NCBI GenBank assembly: GCA_949825045.1
Contig: OX463827.1
Coordinates: 22,501 to 86,500, forward strand
Direction: 5' to 3'
Length of the DNA stretch: 64,000 nucleotides
DNA from: Argyresthia goedartella
Lineage: Eukaryota > Arthropoda > Insecta > Lepidoptera > Argyresthiidae
In this document: positions 1-7,843 of the stretch, piece after piece
Layout: each line of letters opens with the position of its first letter
Numbering within the stretch: the stretch's first letter is position 1
Notes under the pieces: generated by a model
What the model was told of the DNA's origin: nothing
What the model saw: only the letters and a program-made list of their open reading frames with translations
Database searches by the model: none
Program-made: the position numbers and the translations under genes

Positions 1-122
1 CAGGAAAGTGGTGGCCGAATGCAGTACTCAGGCGGTGGCGCTATCGGAAAAACTAAAAGACGTGTCAAAAGGCATCGGCTCGGAAACCCATCCGTTAAGA
101 AATATCCAGACTACCTACGCGA

Positions 123-914
123 GTGTATTGGCCAAAGGACCGCCACCCCGGAGCAGCCCCAATACATTCCATTATTATAACCTCTGAAAACGACCAAGAC
201 TCGAGCACCGACGTCTTAAATAGGATTCGCACAGCGGTCGACGCTACATCCACGGGAATCCGCATCAATAAGCTCAGAAAAGCTAAAGACCAGAAGGTTA
301 TAATAGGCTGCAACAACAAGGCGGACCTCGCGAAGGTTACGGACCGCATTAAGGCCTCACAGACTGGTCTCAAAGTGGACCCAACCATTAACAAGCACCC
401 GCTGTTGATCGCAATGAATGTTCTGGCATATAACACGGATGAGACAATTGCCAAAGCAGTGAGAAACCAGAATGACCATCTACTGGGAGGCATAGCTGAT
501 GAGGAATGTAAGATCACCGTGAAGTATCGGAAAAGGGCAAGGAACCCGCTGGAGTGCCACGTTGTAATGCAGGTCTCCCCGCAGGTGTGGCAACGTTTGA
601 CGGAAGCGGGTCGCATACACATTGATATGCAGAGGGTGAAGGTTTTTGATCAGACCCCATTGATTCAGTGTTCCCGTTGTCTTCGATTTGGGCATGGGCG
701 TAGGCAATGCACGGACGATGTGGACATCTGTTCGCATTGTGGTGGACCACATCTGCGAGCGGAATGCAATTTACGGGCCTCAAATGAGCCACCTATGTGC
801 AAAAATTGTCTCACAGCAAAACTTGAAACGCACGATCACGATGCGTTTGACAACGTGTGCCCGATCCGCAGGAGGTGGGATGCACTTGCTAGGTCGACCG
901 TGGCATACTGCTAA
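123..914 (+). CDS. Gag-like ORF1 of TRAS-like element A, C-terminal part
   Basis: This is the nucleic-acid-binding ORF1 protein of a non-LTR element, expected to package RNA and target the telomere. Three C-terminal zinc knuckles are visible: CSRCLRFGHGRRQC, CSHCGGPHLRAEC and a longer Cys/His cluster starting CKNC, followed by the usual end RRRWDALARSTVAYC. The open frame is entered only after about base 150. Upstream, gag-like coding (a stretch ending TYASVLAKG) reads in another frame from base 2, so a one-base indel lies near 150-165 and the nominal ATG at 123 is unlikely to be the true start. The C-terminal half aligns by eye with the ORF1 of element B. It overlaps ORF2 by up to 35 bases. 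Confidence 0.75.
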   Translation: MYWPKDRHPGAAPIHSIIITSENDQDSSTDVLNRIRTAVDATSTGIRINKLRKAKDQKVIIGCNNKADLAKVTDRIKASQTGLKVDPTINKHPLLIAMNVLAYNTDETIAKAVRNQNDHLLGGIADEECKITVKYRKRARNPLECHVVMQVSPQVWQRLTEAGRIHIDMQRVKVFDQTPLIQCSRCLRFGHGRRQCTDDVDICSHCGGPHLRAECNLRASNEPPMCKNCLTAKLETHDHDAFDNVCPIRRRWDALARSTVAYC

Positions 915-3900
915 GGGCCAGCCACTGGTAAATTTGACTGACGAACTGGGCGCAACACTAACACAGGAGGACTCTCCCATCGGCTACGGAGTGATCCAGG
1001 CAAATTTACAGCGTAAGCAGCTGGCAACGCATGAACTCCACGTAGAAGCTGGTAAACGCAGGACCTCATTCGCGCTCGTCCAGGAGCCATACATTGGAGC
1101 TGCTGGTATCCTTAAACAGTATCAGGGGACACGTGTGGTACAGCGCTCCCACAACAGGCAAAAACCAGTCAAGGCGGCGATCATAATCTTCGATCAGGAC
1201 ATCGATGTTGTAGAGCACCCCCTACTAACCACAGAGAATATGGCCATCGCGACTCTCAAAACCTCGGACGGGTCAATTGGAATAATTTCGATCTATCTTG
1301 AGGAAGATCAACCAATTGAACAGGATCTTGAAAAGTTAAAAGAAGTGTGCGAAAAGCTCCAGCTGGAAAAGATCCTAGTGGGAGGTGACTCCAACGCCTG
1401 GAGCACCTGGTGGGGGAGTGTCGAAGAGAATCACAGAGGAGAAGCGGTTGTCGGGGCACTGGAAGAGCTGAGGATGGAAGTCTTGAATGAGGGGCGAACG
1501 CCAACATTCTACACGTATCGAGGAGAGAAATTGTTCCAAAGCCACGTGGATATAACGGCATGCACAACAAACATGCTGGGAGCCGTTCATGGCTGGGGGG
1601 TTGACCAGGGCATCACAAGCTCGGATCACAATGCGATCGTCTTTACCATCAGGATGGAGAAACCTGTAAACATAAGAAAAAAGAACACAACAAGAAAGTA
1701 TAACACCAATAAAGCAAAATGGATAGAGTTCAGGCACATACTTAAACAAAATTTAGCAAAAGAAAAATTAAAGGCCAACGTTATACAGGAATCAGATACA
1801 AAAGAAAAATTGGAAGAACACATAAATAAATATATAAATAGCATAGGTGACGCATGTGAGCAAACCATCCCATTGAGGAAGACGATTACAAAGGTGAAGC
1901 TGCCTTGGTGGAGCGAAAGGCTGGCGAAGTTAAAAACTGTCATGGTTACTAAGAAAAGGAGGATATCGTCCGCAGCACCTAGGCGCCGTCCATACGTGGT
2001 CAGACACTACCTCGCTGCAAAGGAGGACTTCGAGGCGGAAGCTCGACAGGCTATAGTACAGAGCTGGAAGAAGTTCTGCGAGAAGCAGGATAGGGAGAGC
2101 ATGTGGGATGGTGTCTATAGAGTCATCCGTAACACCTCCAAGCAGTATGAAGACCAGCCTTTAATGAGCGATGGAGTCGTTCTAAGTATGGAGAATTCTG
2201 TAAGGCACCTGACGAAAGTGTTCTTTCCTGATGACCAGTTTTCTGACGACGACGAAGTTCACCAATTGATGCGCCAAAGAGCGGAGGCACAGGAAGTTCA
2301 AGAACCGGGGGTACCACAAGACCCGCCTTTTACGGTGGAGGAACTAAAAGGAGTGGTCAAAACCTTCAACCCAAAGAAGGCCCCGGGTCCGGACGGGTTC
2401 ACAGCCGATATCTGCGCGGAAGCGATAGCTGTGAATCCAGAAATCTTCCTAGCAATAGCAAATCGCTGCCTGGAGCTGTCCTGTTTTCCGAAGCCCTGGA
2501 AGATGGCCTCAGTCGTGATACTCAGAAAGCCCGGTAAGGATGACTACACCTATGCCAAATCCTACCGGCCAATTGGTCTTTTATCAATACTAGGTAAGAT
2601 CCTGGAAAAACTGGTGGTTCGCAGGATCAGATGGCACCTCCTACCCCAAGCGAATCCCCGACAGTACGGTTTTGTACCCCAGCGATGCACAGAGGATGCC
2701 CTATACGACTTGCTCCAACACATTAAAGGCAACTTGAGAAATAAACTCATCAATATCGTAATATCGCTAGATATAGAGGGAGCCTTCGACAGCGCTTGGT
2801 GGCCAGCCATCAAATGTAGATTGCAGGAGAAGAGATGCCCAAGAAACTTGCGGACTTTGATGGCGGACTACCTCGTTGACAGGCAGGTGTGTGTCCGCTA
2901 TGGTGGTCATGAGTTTACTAAAACCACGACTAAGGGCTGCATTCAGGGCTCTATTGGGGGCCCAACCATGTGGAACGTCCTGCTAGACCCTTTGCTGGAC
3001 GAACTGGGCGAGAGAGGCGTATACTGCCAAGCATTTGCTGATGATATCGTGCTGGTATTTTCCGGAAACTCGGTACCCGACATAGAAAGAAAAGGTGATG
3101 AAACACTGGCTCGTGTGGTGGCATGGGGTAGAACGAACAAACTGAAGTTCGCAGCACACAAGACCCACGCTATGGTGATAACAAATAAGCTGAAATTCAC
3201 CACCCCGTGCATCCACATGGGCGAGGTTGAGATCGCTATGAAAGAAGAAATAAAGCTGCTAGGTTTAATCATAGACAATAAGTTAAATTTCAAAAAACAC
3301 GTGAACCATGTCTGTGTTAAGGCTACGAACATTTACAAGCAGCTATGTCGGGCTGCCAAAATCTCATGGGGCCTAAATCCGGAGATTATCAGAACGATAT
3401 ACGTCGCAGTGGTAGAGCCTATTATTATGTATGCCTCCAGCGCTTGGGCACCGGTGACGGAGAGAATATCCGTGCAAAAACAACTAAACTCAGTGCAGAG
3501 AGGTTTTGCACAAAAAATAGTGAAAGCTCATAGGACAGTGTCACTAAGTGCTGCTCTGGCGCTCTCCGGCCTGCTACCCCTTGACATGCGGGTGCGCGAA
3601 GCGGCGAAGCTGTACGAAGCAAAGCGTGGCAAGCCTTTGGCAGTTATAGGGGGGAGGGACTTGGAGAGCAGGGTGCACTACACGCTAGCTCCTCATCCTG
3701 CTGAGAACTTCAGTGTCGAGTTCGCCTGCTTGGAAGATATGCAGTTGCAGACCCTAGCCAAACACAATATCCAGGGCTTACAAGTATTTACTGACGGAAG
3801 CAAAATTGAAGGCAGGGTCGGGGCTGCACTGTCTTTCTGGCGGGACGGTACGGAACGGAAAAGCAGGAAGTTCAGGCTGGAGCCTTTCTGCACTGTGTTT

Positions 3901-4677
3901 CAGGCAGAGATGTTCGCTCTGCTACAGGCCACGAAACTTTTGTTAAGGGAAAGAGATATCGAAGCAAATATCTTCAGTGACTCTAGATCCTCGCTAGAAT
4001 TACTTCAGAATCCGGACTCCTCACACCCGTTGGCTGTCGAAATAAGGAGCAATATCAGGCAGCTTTATTACCAGAATAAAAAAATCAGGTTATTCTGGAT
4101 AAGAGCACATGTCGGAGTGGAGGGAAACGAGCGCGCCGACTTGCTGGCCAAAGAAGCCGCACTGCAAAGGAAGACGGCACCTGATTATGGTCTTTGCCCA
4201 GTGTCGTTTGTTAAGAGACAGATTCGCCACGAGACCCTGGTCGAATGGAACAACCGCTACGTTACTGGAGAGACTGCTTCCGTAACTAAGGACTTTCTCC
4301 CAAATGCCGTGGTAGCCTATAAAGTGATCAGAAATATACAACTCAACCCTCTTCTTGTGCAGGCGCTAACGGGTCACGGCGGTTTTGCGTTCTATCTCCA
4401 CAGGTTTAAATGCAAGGACAGCCCCGCCTGCATCTGTGATCCGGCGGTGGATGAAACAATCACGCATCTCTTATTAGAGTGTCCTAAATATGGAGCCGAC
4501 AGATTGAACCTAGAAATCGAAACGGACCTAAAGCTGAATAAAGACAATCTGCCGGAATTCTTAACTTGCAAAATTAAAGATCGATTTGTAGATTTTATGG
4601 AAAGAATTGTTCAGCAAGCAGGAAAAAGAAATGGTAGCAAAAATATAGGTAGGAAGCCATATGTTCTTGGAACATAA
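880..4677 (+). CDS. ORF2 of TRAS-like element A: endonuclease, reverse transcriptase, RNase H
   Basis: Intact ORF2 polyprotein of about 1265 codons from the ATG at 880; the open frame itself extends up to 688. The AP-type endonuclease comes first, with GGDSNAWS near 1384 and SSDHNAI near 1620. The reverse transcriptase follows: APGPDGF near 2385, SYRPIGLLS near 2560, SLDIEGAFD near 2765 and the catalytic FADD near 3037. An RNase H domain has TDGSKIEG (about 3790), AEMFAL, SDSRSSLELL and NERADLLAK (about 4127), so all acidic residues are present. The end carries a Cys/His motif (CKDSPACIC with later H and C). The protein would nick telomeric repeats and reverse-transcribe its RNA there. No stop or frameshift was seen. 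The start is uncertain because it overlaps gag; reinitiation after the gag stop is plausible. Confidence 0.85.
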   Translation: MHLLGRPWHTAKGQPLVNLTDELGATLTQEDSPIGYGVIQANLQRKQLATHELHVEAGKRRTSFALVQEPYIGAAGILKQYQGTRVVQRSHNRQKPVKAAIIIFDQDIDVVEHPLLTTENMAIATLKTSDGSIGIISIYLEEDQPIEQDLEKLKEVCEKLQLEKILVGGDSNAWSTWWGSVEENHRGEAVVGALEELRMEVLNEGRTPTFYTYRGEKLFQSHVDITACTTNMLGAVHGWGVDQGITSSDHNAIVFTIRMEKPVNIRKKNTTRKYNTNKAKWIEFRHILKQNLAKEKLKANVIQESDTKEKLEEHINKYINSIGDACEQTIPLRKTITKVKLPWWSERLAKLKTVMVTKKRRISSAAPRRRPYVVRHYLAAKEDFEAEARQAIVQSWKKFCEKQDRESMWDGVYRVIRNTSKQYEDQPLMSDGVVLSMENSVRHLTKVFFPDDQFSDDDEVHQLMRQRAEAQEVQEPGVPQDPPFTVEELKGVVKTFNPKKAPGPDGFTADICAEAIAVNPEIFLAIANRCLELSCFPKPWKMASVVILRKPGKDDYTYAKSYRPIGLLSILGKILEKLVVRRIRWHLLPQANPRQYGFVPQRCTEDALYDLLQHIKGNLRNKLINIVISLDIEGAFDSAWWPAIKCRLQEKRCPRNLRTLMADYLVDRQVCVRYGGHEFTKTTTKGCIQGSIGGPTMWNVLLDPLLDELGERGVYCQAFADDIVLVFSGNSVPDIERKGDETLARVVAWGRTNKLKFAAHKTHAMVITNKLKFTTPCIHMGEVEIAMKEEIKLLGLIIDNKLNFKKHVNHVCVKATNIYKQLCRAAKISWGLNPEIIRTIYVAVVEPIIMYASSAWAPVTERISVQKQLNSVQRGFAQKIVKAHRTVSLSAALALSGLLPLDMRVREAAKLYEAKRGKPLAVIGGRDLESRVHYTLAPHPAENFSVEFACLEDMQLQTLAKHNIQGLQVFTDGSKIEGRVGAALSFWRDGTERKSRKFRLEPFCTVFQAEMFALLQATKLLLRERDIEANIFSDSRSSLELLQNPDSSHPLAVEIRSNIRQLYYQNKKIRLFWIRAHVGVEGNERADLLAKEAALQRKTAPDYGLCPVSFVKRQIRHETLVEWNNRYVTGETASVTKDFLPNAVVAYKVIRNIQLNPLLVQALTGHGGFAFYLHRFKCKDSPACICDPAVDETITHLLLECPKYGADRLNLEIETDLKLNKDNLPEFLTCKIKDRFVDFMERIVQQAGKRNGSKNIGRKPYVLGT

Positions 4678-4939
4678 TAATCATGTTTCGAAACATATAA
4701 GCAACAAATATATATATATATATATATATAAGCGAAATAGTAATAAGAATGTAAATGTAAGAAAATTGTATATAAAATTATATAATTGTATATTATATAA
4801 TATTTATATATAAAGTAAGTATATGTAAATTACGAAATAAAAAAGAAAAAAAAAAATAATAAAAAAAAAAAACCTATCAAAGAACCGAATATTTTAAATA
4901 AATATAAAAGTATATATAAAAAAAAAAAAAAAAAAAAAA

Positions 4940-4970
<31 letters not shown>

Positions 4971-5335
4971 TTAAGATAATGAAAAAAAAAAAAAAAAAGA
5001 ATGTGATGTGCAGAAGTTGTCATGGTAATTAGTTAACAAAATTCTTAGTAAATGTACATAAACATTTCTCCTTTATTTTCTTCTGTTTTTATGTTATGAA
5101 GATACAAGACGTAACAAAGCGTGAGCACGTCTCACGTGACGGAAGAAATTGGATGAAGAAGACAAAAGAAAATATAATTTATAATATCTCCGAGTAATTT
5201 TGTCGGAGGAAACACTGTCTGGACAAATCGGGTTTTTAGCCGGTAGGAGTCCGGCACTGTCTGGGTTCCCCTTCCCAGACGTCCATGATGGATTTTCCCG
5301 GTATGTTCATTGAAGAAAAAAAAAAAAAAAAAAAA
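4678..5335 (+). other. 3' UTR and oligo(A) tail of TRAS-like element A
   Basis: The first 300 bases are AT-rich with (TA)n at 4711-4732 and long A tracts to about 5000, which may be old internal poly(A) or slippage. The last 220 bases are more complex. They hold a TTTTTAG motif followed by a small stem (GCCGG...CCGGC, about 5239-5255) and a second stem (GTCTGGG...CCCAGAC, about 5259-5280). The oligo(A) begins near 5315. The TTTTTAG-plus-stem arrangement recurs in element B and in both short minus-strand elements. Confidence 0.7.
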
Positions 5336-5552
5336 CCTAACCTAACCTAACCTAACCTAACCTAACCTAACCTAACCTAACCTAACCTAACCTAACCTAA
5401 CCTAACCTAACCTAACCTAACCTTACCTAACCTAACCTAACCTAACCTAACCTAACCTAACCTAACCTAACCTAACCTAACCTAACCTAACCTAACCTAA
5501 CCTAACCTAACCTAACCTAACCTAACCTAACCTAACCTAACCTAACCTAACC
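5336..5552 (+). repeat. Telomeric repeat array (CCTAA)n
   Basis: About 43 units of CCTAA, the complement of the insect telomere repeat TTAGG, with a single CCTTA variant near 5421. It is bounded by the oligo(A) of element A on the left and an oligo(T) on the right. The near-perfect units suggest recent telomeric origin or homogenisation. Confidence 0.97.
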
Positions 5553-6129
5553 TTTTTTTTTTTTTTTGATCGGGGGAAAATCCCTGACGGATACCGCCGA
5601 GGCGCGGGGGCGCCAGGGCGGTTATGTGGGGCTTGCACCCACTAAAAACCCCCGGGGTGGCCGTCATGGTGCATGGTGAGGGCAGCTCCGGGACCGCTGG
5701 TGACACGCACCGGAACTGTCCCCAGCACCCAGGGAGGAAGCATTTCAACTTCCTCCCACTTCACGACGGGAACGGCCACAACCAATCTCGCCGTAAACTC
5801 CTCGCGGCGCACTGTTGCGATCAAGGGCCCCCGCCCCGACCGCTTGCGACCGCCAGCGACCGCCCTGGGAGAGCTTCAGGTGCCCTCCCAGTCGGCGTCT
5901 TGGAGTCATAGGCGTTCAGAGTTGGAAGTCTGAACGCCCATAACTCCGGTTCCCTTTTAGGGGCCTCTTACGGCAAGCAGGGATTACTGTAGATGTATTC
6001 TTTCTCCCGACCTACAGGGATAAAAAACATCCGTTCTCATCAAACAAACATTTGTCCCCACCGGGACTCGAACTCGGGACCCTTGGCCTGGTAGGCAGGG
6101 TCACTGCCGACTCGGCCATTCGGGTCGTC
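5553..6129 (-). mobile_element. Short minus-strand telomeric element with tRNA-like head (SINE-like or SART 3' fragment)
   Basis: Read on the minus strand it starts at 6129 with a tRNA-like segment: box A-like TGGCCGAGTCGG near 6107-6118 and box B-like GAGTTCGAGTCCC at 6063-6075. A GC-rich body of about 480 bases with no convincing coding follows, then a TTTTTAGTGGG stem motif (about 5623-5651), and a terminal stretch identical in type to the end of the neighbouring SART-like element. It finishes in oligo(A) (T tract 5553-5567) abutting the telomeric repeat. The head matches the head of a dispersed SINE at 57.4-57.5 kb. A second, headless copy is at 13607-14098. It could be a true telomere-targeted SINE, or a 5'-truncated SART 3' UTR fused to a SINE head by template switching. 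Confidence 0.7.
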
Positions 6130-6240
6130 AACCTAACCTAACCTAACCTCACCTAACCTAACCTAACCTAACCTAACTTAACCTAACCTAACCTAACCTA
6201 CCCTAAACCAAACCTAATCTAACCTAACCTAACCTAACCT
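6130..6240 (+). repeat. Telomeric repeat array (CCTAA)n with variants
   Basis: About 22 units including variants (CCTCA, ACTTA, CCCTA, AACCA), more degenerate than the first array. It separates the two minus-strand elements. Confidence 0.93.
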
Positions 6241-6254
6241 TTTTTTTTTTTTTT

Positions 6255-7330
6255 GATGCCCGGGGGAAAATCCCTGACGGATACCGACAAGGCGCGGGGG
6301 CGCCAGTTGTTGAGCGCCTCCCTGATGCTCGACCAAGACAGGGAGTTAAAGGCGTTAACAATATCGAGCGATACCGCTAACGCCACCCTACCCTGTGAGA
6401 CGACCTGGGTCGACAGTGTTCGGACGCGTAGTATCGCGTCCACCATCGACCGTGCACGGCGGAAGCCGAACTGGGCTTCCGACAGGTCGGGACCTGTGCA
6501 AGCTAGATGCCCGTTGAGTCGCTCGGCAACGACTCTTTCAAAGAGTTTGCCGACTTCACTCAACAGGCATATGGGTCGGTAGGCAGAGGGTGAGTCTGCG
6601 GGTCGACCTGACTTCCATATGAGTACCAACTTCGCCAGCTTCCAGCCGGAAGGGAAGATGCCATTTTGGAGGCAGCTGGTGAACAGCTGCCTCAGGTAGT
6701 TACCCAATCCAGCGGCGAGAGCTAAACCCAGCGCCTTGCCGGGAACTCCATCTGGCCCGGGCGCTGTGTTCTTCGCCATGAGACGCTTCACGGCTCGGTC
6801 CAACTCCTCGACCGTCACCCCCAACCTGTCGGAATCGAATTCAATCGAATCGGTTAGAGGTGGCAGATGATCCTGGAGCCTGGGGAAGAGCGTGTCTACC
6901 ACCCTCCCCACGAAGCCGGGCTCCAGGGTCATCGTCAATGGAGGGACCCATAGTCTGAGCTTGCCCAGTACCATTTTGTACGGGCGCCCCCATGGATCCC
7001 TGTTCAGCTCGTCGAGGAGTTCATTCCAGGACCGATAGACCACGTAGCTCTCGTCTCGTTTGCTGGCGGTGGCTCGCCGTCGTCTTCGGGATCTTTGGTA
7101 CTGGCGGCGGGTACGCAGGCATGCCTCGCGCAGCTGCGCAATCTCCTTTGACCACCAGTACGCCCCTTTTCCATCGGAGTGTCTGATTCGGGGCATCGAG
7201 GCGTCGCAAATAGACGCCAACGTTTCCCCGAATCTACCCGCCTCCCTTTCAGGATCGGCCGAGACCTCTTCGTGTCCTAACGACCACGAAGCAACGATGG
7301 CAGCAGACTCGAGCAGATCTCTGTCAAGCC
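6255..7330 (-). pseudogene. SART/R1-like reverse transcriptase fragment
   Basis: The open minus-strand frame begins upstream of the ATG at 7220; coding homology can be followed to about 7330. It carries the linker motif YWWSKEIAQLR typical of R1-clade ORF2, then TAPGPDGVPG, SAYRPICLLSE, EAQFGFRRARS and the first catalytic aspartate block VSLDIVNAFNSLSW. The protein then breaks off at a deletion and reads into 3' UTR and the A tail as lysines. With no YADD box it cannot be an active polymerase. Upstream coding for the endonuclease is in a different frame, separated by a stop near 7367. Confidence 0.85.
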
Positions 7331-7364
7331 GCTTGAGGGACCACCCTTGCGGTGGGCCGCTCCG

Positions 7365-7784
7365 TCAATCAGGCCGCAGGGCCCTGTTGTGGCAGCGGAT
7401 TTCCACATTAATTATAATGTGGCGGTGGTCAGAGAGCGTGACCATCTCCTTCGCCACTCTCCAACCTGTCACCAAGCGCAGTGCAGAAGGAGACGCCCAT
7501 GATAGATCGACTATCGACTCCCCCTGCACGCGCACGCACGTGTTTGTTGACCCCCGATTTAACAAACGGAGGTCGAGTCCTGCCGCTCATTCCAGCACCG
7601 TATCTCCCCTAACATTGTCCCGGGCATCCCCCCACGTGCTAGACCGCGCGTTAAAGTCGCCCAGAACAATGACCGGCTGTGTTGACCAGCGACGGGCGGA
7701 GGCCGCTAGCCGGTCAAGGAACCCTTCGAACTGTGCGAGGGGTATGTTTGGGGAGATATAGCAGCCGATAATGGCAAGGGGGCC
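7365..7784 (-). pseudogene. SART/R1-like endonuclease fragment
   Basis: On the minus strand, coding starts abruptly at the telomeric junction with AIIGCYISPN and runs through the metal-binding motif VLGDFNARS (near 7660). The later part shows LLNRGSTNT and LSDHRHIII, the usual C-terminal SDH signature of apurinic-type endonucleases. Two frames are used, so at least one indel is present near 7560-7600. The N-terminal catalytic block is missing by 5' truncation. In the family this domain nicks the telomeric repeat. Confidence 0.75.
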
Positions 7785-7829
7785 AACCTAACCTAACCTA
7801 ACCTAACCTAACCTAACCTAACCTAACCT
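7785..7829 (+). repeat. Telomeric repeat array (CCTAA)n
   Basis: About nine units of CCTAA between the 5'-truncated end of the SART-like element and the 5' end of TRAS-like element B. The right end reads CCTAACCTTACC, the 5' junction of element B. Confidence 0.95.
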
Positions 7830-7843
7830 TACCGCGGCCCGCC

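Larger units (their letters stand above)
1..5335 (+). mobile_element. TRAS-like telomeric non-LTR retrotransposon A (5' end outside window)
   Basis: An R1-clade element lies in the sense direction of the CCTAA strand. Order: gag with three zinc knuckles, then endonuclease, reverse transcriptase, RNase H and a C-terminal Cys/His motif in one ORF2, then a 640-base A-rich 3' UTR and an oligo(A) of about 20 that runs straight into (CCTAA)n at 5336. An oligo(A)-to-CCTAA junction with the sense strand equal to the CCTAA strand is the arrangement of the Bombyx TRAS group (family knowledge). SART elements lie the other way. The element starts before base 1, so its 5' junction is not seen. ORF2 is uninterrupted, while the visible part of gag has a frame change near 150-165. 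TRAS rather than another R1 lineage is inferred from target and orientation. Confidence 0.85.
6241..7784 (-). mobile_element. SART/R1-like telomeric non-LTR element, 5'-truncated and internally deleted
   Basis: On the minus strand the element starts inside the endonuclease domain at 7784, directly against CCTAA repeats, and ends in oligo(A) (T tract 6241-6254) against CCTAA repeats. Its sense strand therefore equals the TTAGG strand, the opposite of elements A and B and the arrangement known for SART elements. The reverse transcriptase is cut: coding runs to NAFNSLSWSSIREAL near 6325 and then joins about 50 bases of 3' UTR, so the catalytic YADD box, thumb and remaining C-terminus are missing. 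The 3' end is shared with the short elements on either side. Family assignment rests on orientation, target and R1-type motifs. Confidence 0.8.

Noticed and set aside
5336..5552. CRISPR-like array
   Set aside because: Units are 5-base telomeric repeats without spacers; the context is eukaryotic.
5624..5933. Plus-strand ORFs of 86-95 codons over the short telomeric element
   Set aside because: They are antisense to a minus-strand element, lack any motif, and the same frames recur only because the second copy is nearly identical.
6040..6129. Functional tRNA gene (minus strand)
   Set aside because: A and B box-like sequences are present, but no full cloverleaf or anticodon arm can be drawn and the segment continues into a SINE-like body.
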